Assembly: GCA_018376855.1 (NCBI GenBank)
Contig: JAHAAN010000101.1
Location: 1 to 12,216, forward strand
Direction: 5' to 3'
DNA length: 12,216 bases
Source: Clostridiales bacterium
GTDB taxonomy: Bacteria > Bacillota > Clostridia > Christensenellales > QALW01
The notes under the pieces are model-generated. The model saw only the letters and a list, made by a program, of their open reading frames with translations, ran no database searches and was not told the origin of the DNA. Both the position numbers and the translations under genes were made by a program. How positions within the stretch are numbered: position 1 is the stretch's first letter; each line of letters opens with the position of its first letter. This document shows positions 6,356 to 12,216 of the stretch, in pieces.

Positions 6356-7550
6356 ATGAAAACCATTACTATTGGATTTTTGGGGATGGGCACAGTCGGA
6401 AGCGGGGCATATGAAATCATCCGATCTAACGGAAAGGTGATTGAACATCGCGATGAATTATGCCTGAAGGTCAAGAAAGCATTGGTGCGCAATGTAGAAA
6501 AAACACGAGGGAACGGTATTCCCAAGGAAATTCTGACAACAAATCCGGATGAAGTGCTGAATGATCCGGAAATTGATATTGTTGCAGAGTTTTTGGGCGG
6601 TGTAGAACCAGCTAGGACTTATTTCTTCCGGAGCAGGGCTTTATTATGAAGCCACAGTGGCCGGAGGCATCCCGATTATTCGGACCATTCACTGTGCGAT
6701 GCAGGCTAATAGAATTAATAAAATTATGGGGATTATCAACGGTACCACGAATTACATACTTTCCGCGATGACAAAAGAAGGCAAGGATTATGAAGAGGTG
6801 CTTAAGCAAGCTCAGAAAATCGGTCTTGCGGAAGCAGATCCTACGCTTGATGTTGGGGGAATGGACGCTGCGTTTAAGCTGAGCATTCTTTCCAGTATTG
6901 CTTTTCATTCTAAAATTCCGGTAAACCATGTTTATACGGAAGGGATTACAAAAGTAACTGCGCAGGATATTCAAATCGGAAAAGAAATGGGACTTACGCT
7001 GAAGCTTTTGGCTATTGGTAAGAGGCGTGGTCAAGAAGTTGAAGTGCGTGTGCATCCTACATTTATTCCCGATGAACATCCTTTGGCGAAGATTGATGGC
7101 GCAACGAATGCAATTTATCTCCACGGCGATGCGGTAGGGGATGTCATGCTCAGCGGACAGGGAGCTGGCGGCCTGCCGACAGGAAGCGCTGTGGTGTCAG
7201 ACATTGTATATGCCGCTAAACAGACTGTGCACCAATATGCAACCTTTGTCAACAGAGAGGTGCCCCCAAGCGATCTGCTTATCAGCAACGATTGGAAAAC
7301 AGAATATTATGTTGCAATTTTAGCGCCTGATCGTCCGGGTGTGCTCAGTGCGGTAGCTGGAATTTTTGCAAAAAACGGCGTAAGCATTGCATCAATGATT
7401 CAGAAAAGTACGGGAGAGGAGCGCGTTCCGGTAATCTTTTTAACGCATAAAAGCGGTGAGCAGTCGTTAGAGCGTGCTGTTAAAGAAATCAGCGAAATAG
7501 AGGATATGACTGTGAGAAGCACAATTCGGGTAGAAGGGTTAGATGACTGA
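6356..7550 (+). pseudogene. hom: Homoserine dehydrogenase, disrupted by an internal deletion and frameshift near 6623-6638
   Basis: An intact enzyme reduces aspartate semialdehyde to homoserine for threonine and methionine synthesis. The first part (6356 to about 6628) reads GFLGMGTVGSG, the NAD(P)-binding loop, up to GGVEPARTYFF, then runs off frame to a stop at 6647-6649. The family sequence resumes in the +1 frame as GAGLYYEATVAGGIPII from about 6630. It continues through GLAEADPTLDVGGMDAAFK, with the substrate-binding Glu and Asp and catalytic Lys, and a C-terminal ACT domain to 7547. By comparison with B. subtilis Hom, about 36 residues should lie between ARTY and LYYEA, but only 16 nt remain. 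About 92 nt (3n+2) are therefore missing, including the HVVTANK segment with a catalytic Lys. Only GTG 6657 could restart the second part, without a ribosome site. GGGGGA precedes ATG 6356. Real mutation or assembly error cannot be told apart here. Confidence 0.9.
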
Positions 7551-7891
7551 TGATTTCAAAGTCAAAAGCAAGGAAGACAGAGCAGCGGGAAAATATGCGT
7601 AGCGGAAACGGAACCGTTGCTTTAACAGCATTGTTTTCAAATGGATTACCGCCAAAATGCAGAATGGCGAGCGTTATTACATTAGAAAAGGGATGTTCGA
7701 TTGGTACGCATCAGCACCAAGGAGAGTGTGAGATTTTTTATGTGCTTTCCGGTGTGGCACGCTACAATGATAATGGTGTATTTCATTTGTTGGAACAGGG
7801 AGATGCGACCATGGTCTATAACGCAAGCCATGCTGTTGAGGGTGTGAGTGATGAGCCGTGTCAGCTATTGGCGTTGATTGTGCTGGATTAA
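7550..7891 (+). CDS. Small cupin-domain protein
   Basis: The protein is 113 residues long, a single cupin_2 barrel after an N-terminal charged stretch of about 20 residues. Motif 1 reads GTHQHQGECEIFYVLSG (52-68), giving metal ligands His54, His56 and a Glu at 59 or 61. Motif 2 (about 82-95, EQGDATMVYNASH) supplies His94. It is therefore a likely metal-binding cupin; function and ligand are unknown, since small cupins range from isomerases to sensors. Its ATG overlaps the hom stop codon by one base (TGATG), so it is probably translated by coupling to hom, and the hom frameshift may reduce its expression. A hairpin terminator follows 20 nt after the stop. A later in-frame ATG at 7595 is possible but has no better ribosome site. 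Confidence 0.85.
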   Translation: MISKSKARKTEQRENMRSGNGTVALTALFSNGLPPKCRMASVITLEKGCSIGTHQHQGECEIFYVLSGVARYNDNGVFHLLEQGDATMVYNASHAVEGVSDEPCQLLALIVLD

Positions 7892-7911
7892 TTGAAACTG
7901 TTCAAAAATTT

Positions 7912-7939
7912 GTGTTGTCGAATACGGCGACACTTTTTT
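7912..7939 (+). terminator. Hairpin terminator between the cupin gene and htpG
   Basis: GTGTTGTCG (7912-7920) and CGGCGACAC (7925-7933) pair over nine positions, two G-U, around AATA. Six Ts follow at 7934-7939. It lies only about 10 nt before the htpG ribosome site. Confidence 0.8.
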
Positions 7940-7949
7940 ACCATTAAAG

Positions 7950-7954
7950 AAAGG
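7950..7954 (+). promoter_or_regulatory. Ribosome binding site that favours htpG start at 7965
   Basis: AAAGG is 10 nt from ATG 7965 but only 1 nt from the in-frame ATG 7956, so the shorter protein is more likely. Confidence 0.65.
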
Positions 7955-7964
7955 AATGATTTTT

Positions 7965-9791
7965 ATGCAAAAGAAGGGAACTTTATCCGTTAATACCGAA
8001 AACCTGATGCCGATCATTAAAAAATGGCTTTACAGTGACAGAGATATTTTTGTGCGGGAATTGGTGTCTAATGGTTGTGATGCAATCAGCAAGCTGAAGA
8101 AGTTAGCCGACATGGGACAGGCAAATATACCGGCTGATGAAAAGTTTGCAGTTCAGGTATATATAGACAAAGAAAAGAAAGAGCTTGTTTTTACTGACAA
8201 CGGTATCGGTATGACGGATGACGAGGTTGAACGCTATATTAATCAAGTGGCTTTTTCGGGGGCTGCTGAATTTATTCAGCGTTATGAAAAAAGCGAAAAG
8301 GAAGGCTCTTCGATTATCGGTCATTTTGGGTTGGGTTTTTATTCTGCATTTATGGTTTCTGAGCTTGTTATGATCGATACTTGTTCCTACCAAGACGGTG
8401 CAAGAGCAGTACACTGGGAAAGCGATGGTTCAGGCGAATATGAAATGGGAGATTCTTCCCGTAATGAGAGGGGAACTGCTATTACTTTAAAGCTTTCTCA
8501 AGAGGCTGAGGATTTTTTAAATGAAGCGGAAATTTCAAAGATTTTGCATAAATACTGTGCATTTTTGCCTTATCCGGTATTCTTGCAGGTAAGCGATGAT
8601 AAAGAAGATATACAGCCGAGGCAGATTAATGATACGCAGCCTTTATGGCTTAAAGCGCCGTCTGAGTGTACGGAAGAGGATTATAAGGCGTTTTATTCCA
8701 AGGTATTTTTTGATTTTAATGAGCCGCTGTTTTGGATTCATTTGAATGTTGATTATCCTTTTAAACTTAAAGGCATTCTTTATTTTCCTAAGTTGACAAA
8801 AAACATGGAGACAATGCAGGGCGAGATCAAGCTGTATATTAATCAAGTATATGTGGCTGATAATATTAAGGAAATTATACCTGAGTTTATGATGCTGCTA
8901 AAAGGAGTGATTGATTGCCCGGATATGCCGCTTAATGTTTCGCGCTCCTTTTTACAGAATGATGGCACGGTGAAATTAATTAGTAAGCATATTACAAAAA
9001 AAGTTGCGGATAAGCTGACAGGGTTGTTTAACACGGAACGCGAGATATATGATCGATATTGGGATGATATTGGCGTGTTTATTAAATATGGATGCATGCG
9101 GGACGAGAACTTTTATGACCGTATGAAGGAATGTTTGATTTATAAAACAACGAATAATACATTTGTAACTTTAAAGGATTATTTGAATGAGAATCATGAA
9201 AAACACGAAAATAAAGTGTTTTATGTAACAGATATCGTGCAGCAGGCACAATATATTGATTTATTTAAGGTTAACGGCATGAGTGCAGTGATTCTTGAAG
9301 GGGTAATTGATGGGCCGTTTATTAACTTTATGGAATCAAAGAACCCAGAGGTTAAATTTTCTCGTATTGATGCTGATTTGGCTCAGGCGCTTTGCGGGGC
9401 GGATGAGGGGGAAAATGTGGCGCCGTTATGCGAAGCTTTTAAAACACTTTTAAATGATAATAACATGGAGGTAAAGGCGCAGAACATTCATGCGCAGGTT
9501 CCCGCTTTGCTTCTTGTAGAGGAAATGAATCGCCGTATGCAGGATTTGAGCCGTTATTATAACGGTATGGATGTATCACAGATGTTTCCGACAAAATATA
9601 CGCTGGTGCTCAACACGGACAGCGCTTTGATTCAAACGCTTGCAAATATGGAAGATGGAGAGAAGAAATCCATGTTGATGCAGCAAGTCTATGACCTAGC
9701 GGTTTTGGCAAATGGGCCATTGTCAAGTGAGCGTATGAGTGCGTTTATTGCGCGCAGTACCGAATTGATGAGCAAATTTGCAGATCAGTGA
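7965..9791 (+). CDS. htpG: Molecular chaperone HtpG (bacterial Hsp90)
   Basis: HtpG is an ATP-driven dimeric cytoplasmic chaperone that helps late folding and protects clients under stress. The 608 residues match the bacterial size (about 610-630), without the charged linker of eukaryotic Hsp90. The N-terminal GHKL ATPase shows RELVSN with catalytic Glu32 and Mg-binding Asn36, DNGIGMT with the nucleotide Asp78, and GHFGLGFYSAF (119-129). The middle domain keeps the catalytic Arg in LNVSRS (about 327). The C-terminal dimerisation region (about 500-608) is present. Two points differ from E. coli: the lid reads NQVAFSGA instead of GTIAKSGT, and Ser follows the NVSR motif where Glu is usual. The pattern suggests a divergent clade rather than damage. 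The PfkB kinase gene starts 20 nt downstream. Confidence 0.96.
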   Translation: MQKKGTLSVNTENLMPIIKKWLYSDRDIFVRELVSNGCDAISKLKKLADMGQANIPADEKFAVQVYIDKEKKELVFTDNGIGMTDDEVERYINQVAFSGAAEFIQRYEKSEKEGSSIIGHFGLGFYSAFMVSELVMIDTCSYQDGARAVHWESDGSGEYEMGDSSRNERGTAITLKLSQEAEDFLNEAEISKILHKYCAFLPYPVFLQVSDDKEDIQPRQINDTQPLWLKAPSECTEEDYKAFYSKVFFDFNEPLFWIHLNVDYPFKLKGILYFPKLTKNMETMQGEIKLYINQVYVADNIKEIIPEFMMLLKGVIDCPDMPLNVSRSFLQNDGTVKLISKHITKKVADKLTGLFNTEREIYDRYWDDIGVFIKYGCMRDENFYDRMKECLIYKTTNNTFVTLKDYLNENHEKHENKVFYVTDIVQQAQYIDLFKVNGMSAVILEGVIDGPFINFMESKNPEVKFSRIDADLAQALCGADEGENVAPLCEAFKTLLNDNNMEVKAQNIHAQVPALLLVEEMNRRMQDLSRYYNGMDVSQMFPTKYTLVLNTDSALIQTLANMEDGEKKSMLMQQVYDLAVLANGPLSSERMSAFIARSTELMSKFADQ

Positions 9792-9811
9792 GATTGGCTT
9801 AGGGTAAGAGG

Positions 9812-10687
9812 ATGAAAAAAGTACTTTCATTTGGAGAAATTATTTGGGATATTTACGCAGAGGAAAAATGTATTGGCGGAGCGCCATTCAATTTTGCTGC
9901 ACATTTGGCTCAGTTGGGTATTCAGAGCAGCCTGTTTACAGCCGTTGGGGCTGATGAAATGGGCGAACAGGCGAAGCAAGAATTAGTGCAACGAGGTGTT
10001 GAGGGCGTATTTTCAGAAACCGCAAGAAAATATTCTACAGGCTATTGTCTTGTAACGCTTGATGATAGCGGAAAGCCAAATTACGAGTTGGTACAGGATG
10101 TTGCTTATGATCATATTGCGTGCAGCTCAGAACAGATGACGGAGCTGACAGAGTGGGATTATGACGCGTTTTATTTTGGCACATTGGCGCAGCGTGCAGC
10201 GGAATCGCACAATACATTGCTGCATATCCTTGAAACAATAGCTTTTCGTGAAATTTTTTGTGATGTAAATGTACGTCGGCCATTTTGCAGTCTTAGCACA
10301 ATTAAAACTTGCTTTAAATATGCCACTATTTTGAAGATAAGCAGAGAAGAACTGCCGTATATTTTTGAAGTGCTGTTGCCAAATGAAAGATATGAAGGAA
10401 TTCCGGAAATAGATATGCGGGCAATATGCAGGCATTTTCCGAAAATTCGTTTTTTGGTTCTGACATTGGATTCAGATGGTGGTGCAGTGTATGATGTGAT
10501 AAAGAACAGATATTATTTTCATCCTGCATTGAAGGTGAATGTCGTTTCAACGGTGGGAGCGGGGGATAGTTTTAGCGCAGCGTTTTTGGCAGCGTATTTA
10601 CAGGGGAAAAAGCCGGTTGAGTGCTTGCAGGCAGCGATCAAACTTAGTGCTTATGTGGTTTCTCACAGAGAAGCGGTGCCGCAATAA
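9812..10687 (+). CDS. PfkB-family carbohydrate kinase, fructokinase-like
   Basis: This 291-residue ribokinase-fold enzyme should phosphorylate a sugar with ATP in the cytoplasm. FGEIIWDIY (7-15) and GGAPFNFAAHLAQLG (22-36) form the sugar-binding N-terminal region; the GGAPFN form is typical of fructokinases and relatives. AVGADEMGE (44-52) and DVNVRRPF (151-158) follow. The PfkB signature STVGAGDSF (246-254) carries the anion hole and catalytic Asp252. The central VLTLDSDGG replaces the common VTLG..G loop, a mild variation. AGGG lies 7 nt before the ATG. It probably shares a transcript with htpG, as the gap is 20 nt without a terminator, and ends at a strong terminator 11 nt after its stop. 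Fructose is the best guess for substrate, but other sugars or nucleosides remain possible. Confidence 0.9.
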   Translation: MKKVLSFGEIIWDIYAEEKCIGGAPFNFAAHLAQLGIQSSLFTAVGADEMGEQAKQELVQRGVEGVFSETARKYSTGYCLVTLDDSGKPNYELVQDVAYDHIACSSEQMTELTEWDYDAFYFGTLAQRAAESHNTLLHILETIAFREIFCDVNVRRPFCSLSTIKTCFKYATILKISREELPYIFEVLLPNERYEGIPEIDMRAICRHFPKIRFLVLTLDSDGGAVYDVIKNRYYFHPALKVNVVSTVGAGDSFSAAFLAAYLQGKKPVECLQAAIKLSAYVVSHREAVPQ

Positions 10688-10698
10688 CGAAGGAGTTG

Positions 10699-10730
10699 GC
10701 AGGCAAAAGAAGATTTTTGCCTGCTTTTTT
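10699..10730 (+). terminator. Intrinsic terminator after the PfkB kinase
   Basis: GCAGGCAAAA (10699-10708) and TTTTGCCTGC (10715-10724) are perfect complements around a 6-nt loop, followed by six Ts (10725-10730). Confidence 0.95.
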
Positions 10731-10885
10731 GTTGTTTTAAACCCGATGCTTTATGGGTGCGATAAAAGGATTTTGAGCAGCGGAATAAAATGTTACGGAG
10801 AAGAATTTGTCTTTCAAAAAATATACAGTCAGTAAATAATATAAAGAAAAGCATTTTAAATAGAAAATATCTCGGAAATCGGAGC

Positions 10886-10918
10886 ATATTACGCAGAGAT
10901 GAAAGATAAGCGTAATAT
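10886..10918. repeat. Perfect 9-bp inverted repeat in the intergenic region
   Basis: ATATTACGC (10886-10894) and GCGTAATAT (10910-10918) flank a 15-nt loop. The downstream AATTTTATTT is too broken to make it a convincing terminator. It could be an operator or an RNA hairpin; nothing beside it shows which. Confidence 0.45.
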
Positions 10919-11014
10919 AATTTTATTTAATTCATGGGCGACAGGACAAACCATTTAGACATAGACAATAAATAAAGATTATGCATTGCGCTTTGCTGAG
11001 GGTTTTTGTTATGC

Positions 11015-11063
11015 AAAAATAGCCAACCGTCTTCAATGATAAATTGGCGGTTGGCTGATTTTT
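11015..11063. terminator. Bidirectional hairpin terminator between convergent genes
   Basis: AGCCAACCG (11021-11029) and CGGTTGGCT (11048-11056) pair perfectly, extendable by two more pairs. On the plus strand five Ts follow (11059-11063); on the minus strand five Ts follow as the complement of 11015-11019. It can therefore end proC transcription and stop read-through from the htpG-kinase side. Confidence 0.82.
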
Positions 11064-11147
11064 AAAGAGGATTTTAGTTCTTGCAATATTACATTTTTGA
11101 TGGCGCAGAGCAATTTGGTGATTTTGCTGGCAGCTATGTTTTTTAGC

Positions 11148-11951
11148 CTATTTGCTCATAGCTTTTGATTTTTCTGCACAGGTACATACGGCGTTGATTA
11201 CGGAGGCATTGAAGCCGGTGTCTTCCAATGCGCAAACAGCCTCTATTGTTGTTCCGGCAGGAGAACAAACCATATCTTTGAGCGCAGCAGGATGCTTTCC
11301 AGTTTGTTCAATCATAGCGGCAGAACCTTTTACTGTTTGGACGGCAAGCTTCAATGCTGTTTCTTTAGTCAGTCCTAAACGAACGCCCGCCATTGCCATA
11401 GCGTCAATAAACATATATGCGTAAGCCGGTCCGCTGCCGGACACAGCAGTTACGGCATCCATAAGAGAAGCGGAAACGACCGCGACTTCTCCAACGGTTG
11501 CAAGCAAGCTTTTTACGGTTGCAAGCTGTTCATCATCGGCTGTGTAATCGTCGGAAATTACAGACATACCCATTTGGATTAGTGCAGGAGTATTCGGCAT
11601 TACGCGAATGATTTGTGCTTCCTCGGGCAGATAGGATTCTAATTTTTGAGTTGAAAGACCGGCCACGATGCTGATGAATACTTTTCCCTGCATGTTTTCT
11701 ACTGTTAATTCTTCAAATACTTGCTCTACATGCTTGGGCTTTATAGCTAAAAAGATGTAATCGCTGTTTTGGACTGCTAAATCGTTGACCGCAGTAGTGT
11801 TTACTCCCAGAGTATCTAAAAATGCTCGGCGTTCAGCGCTTGGATCGCTTACCGTGATATGAGAGGCTTCTGTGATTTTAGCGGAAAGAATTCCTTGTAA
11901 AATGGCGGTTGCCATATTGCCTCCGCCTATAAAACCGATTTTGTAAGACAT
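11148..11951 (-). CDS. proC: Pyrroline-5-carboxylate reductase ProC
   Basis: ProC reduces 1-pyrroline-5-carboxylate to L-proline with NAD(P)H, the last step of proline synthesis, in the cytoplasm. The 267 residues match the family. GFIGGGNMA (6-14) is the dinucleotide-binding loop. RVMPNTPA (116-123), SGSGPAY (171-177) and the P5C reductase signature around SPAGTT (230-235) are all present, with no lost key residue. The chosen start (11951, MSYKIG) has AAAGGA 9 nt upstream; the longer frame to 12026 would add 25 residues that do not fit the family and would run into the promoter. It is transcribed alone from its own promoter, convergent to the htpG-kinase unit and divergent from a T-box-controlled unit. 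Confidence 0.96.
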   Translation of the reverse strand: MSYKIGFIGGGNMATAILQGILSAKITEASHITVSDPSAERRAFLDTLGVNTTAVNDLAVQNSDYIFLAIKPKHVEQVFEELTVENMQGKVFISIVAGLSTQKLESYLPEEAQIIRVMPNTPALIQMGMSVISDDYTADDEQLATVKSLLATVGEVAVVSASLMDAVTAVSGSGPAYAYMFIDAMAMAGVRLGLTKETALKLAVQTVKGSAAMIEQTGKHPAALKDMVCSPAGTTIEAVCALEDTGFNASVINAVCTCAEKSKAMSK

Positions 11952-11960
11952 TAAGAATCG

Positions 11961-11966
11961 TCCTTT
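11961..11966 (-). promoter_or_regulatory. Ribosome binding site that fixes the proC start
   Basis: AAAGGA on the minus strand lies 9 nt upstream of the ATG at 11951-11949. It rules in favour of the 267-residue protein. Confidence 0.8.
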
Positions 11967-12014
11967 CAGATGTGTTGATAGAAAGAAAATAAAAGATGTT
12001 TTTAATTCTGTTTT

Positions 12015-12042
12015 ATTATAACGCAAAGAGAAAATTTTGCAA
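12015..12042 (-). promoter_or_regulatory. Promoter of proC
   Basis: On the minus strand, TTGCAA (12042-12037) and TATAAT (12020-12015) are separated by 16 nt. The predicted start near 12008 gives a leader of about 57 nt. Confidence 0.72.
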
Positions 12043-12072
12043 AGAGAATCTTAACATTTTCTGAAAAATTGC

Positions 12073-12101
12073 TTGACAGTTTTTTATCGAAGCATTACAA
12101 T
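12073..12101 (+). promoter_or_regulatory. Near-consensus promoter of the T-box unit
   Basis: A perfect TTGACA (12073-12078) and TACAAT (12096-12101) are 17 nt apart. It is the strongest promoter in the window and fires rightwards, away from proC. Confidence 0.9.
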
Positions 12102-12107
12102 TATCTC

Positions 12108-12216
12108 ATAAATTAAATAGAAAACCGTTGAAGCGGAAATAAAAGCAGAAAGTGCACTTACAGAGAGTCTGTGTTGGTGTGAGCAGGCAGAAAGCAGTTT
12201 GCTAAATGGACCGCTG
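12108..12216 (+). promoter_or_regulatory. T-box leader, stem I region, truncated by the window end; predicted tryptophan-specific
   Basis: T-box leaders sense uncharged tRNA and control aminoacyl-tRNA synthetase, biosynthesis or transport genes. Here AGCGG (12132-12136) pairs with CCGCT (12211-12215) as the stem I base. AGCAGA (12144-12149) pairs with TTTGCT (12198-12203) above an internal loop. GTCTG/CAGGC (12167-12171 with 12184-12188) closes the distal loop TGTTGGTGTGAG, preceded by the AGAGA bulge, as in known T-boxes. In the internal loop the 3' strand is AAATGGA. By the usual rule, triplet then a purine then the stem, the specifier is UGG (12207-12209), so tRNA-Trp. The antiterminator and the regulated gene (for example trpS, a trp operon or a Trp transporter) lie outside the window. 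Class is well supported; Trp specificity is inference. Confidence 0.8.

Larger units (their letters stand above)
10688..11147. other. Gene-free interval of 460 nt between the PfkB gene and proC
   Basis: The stretch is very AT-rich. It holds the terminator at 10699-10730, an inverted repeat at 10886-10918 and a bidirectional terminator at 11015-11063. No ORF of convincing size with a ribosome binding site is seen on either strand, and I recognise no known RNA. A 29-codon frame at about 10749 lacks a ribosome site. Positions 11064-11147 hold nothing recognisable. Confidence 0.6.

Noticed and set aside
6612..7124. Minus-strand frame of 170 codons opposite hom
   Set aside because: It is antisense to well-conserved homoserine dehydrogenase sequence, has no ribosome site or recognisable domain, and is explained as a coding shadow.
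7892..7964. Possible CIRCE (HrcA) operator before htpG
   Set aside because: No TTAGCACTC/GAGTGCTAA inverted repeat is present; the repeat seen is the terminator hairpin.
10539..10835. Plus-strand frame of 98 codons overlapping the PfkB 3' end
   Set aside because: Half of it is the PfkB gene in another frame, and it runs through the terminator hairpin with no start signal.
11152..11424. Plus-strand frame of 90 codons opposite proC
   Set aside because: It is antisense to intact proC with no ribosome site; its composition follows from proC codons.

Overview
The window looks like chromosome from a Gram-positive anaerobe of the Clostridia, possibly Lachnospirales. This is inferred from AT-rich DNA, strong AGGAGG-type ribosome binding sites, sigma-A-like promoters, an ECF-transporter S component beside a type III pantothenate kinase, and a T-box leader. 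No phage, IS, CRISPR, tRNA or rRNA genes were recognised. Nearly all genes are ordinary housekeeping genes; the notable points are a broken homoserine dehydrogenase gene and a truncated T-box leader at the right edge.

Layout. Positions 2-1521 (+) hold the 3' end of an MBOAT O-acyltransferase gene and a membrane-anchored SGNH hydrolase gene, probably an exopolysaccharide or cell-wall O-acylation pair, closed by a hairpin terminator. After about 0.4 kb without a convincing gene, a clear promoter drives glmM, a SanA/YdcF-like DUF218 gene and a TspO/MBR gene, closed by a terminator at 4561-4593. A second promoter then starts an operon of an ECF S component (probably pantothenate uptake), coaX, a damaged hom (homoserine dehydrogenase) and a small cupin gene, with a hairpin terminator at 7912-7939. 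htpG (Hsp90) and a PfkB-family sugar kinase follow and end at a strong terminator at 10699-10730. A 460-nt gene-free stretch carries two inverted repeats, one of them a probable bidirectional terminator. proC lies on the minus strand (11148-11951) with its own promoter. Divergent from it is a near-consensus promoter followed by the 5' half of a T-box leader whose predicted specifier codon is UGG (Trp); the gene it controls lies past the window end.

How the genes work together. The left part is envelope-oriented: surface O-acylation, the amino-sugar precursor step by GlmM, and a SanA-like envelope protein. The middle operon joins pantothenate import to its phosphorylation, the first step of CoA synthesis, with an aspartate-family amino acid gene. 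The right part joins proline synthesis to a divergent, probably tryptophan-responsive transcription unit.

The hom gene is the clearest anomaly. Its two halves are well conserved but in different frames, and comparison with the family suggests about 90 nt are missing, including the catalytic TANK segment. This could be true gene loss, strain variation or an assembly error.
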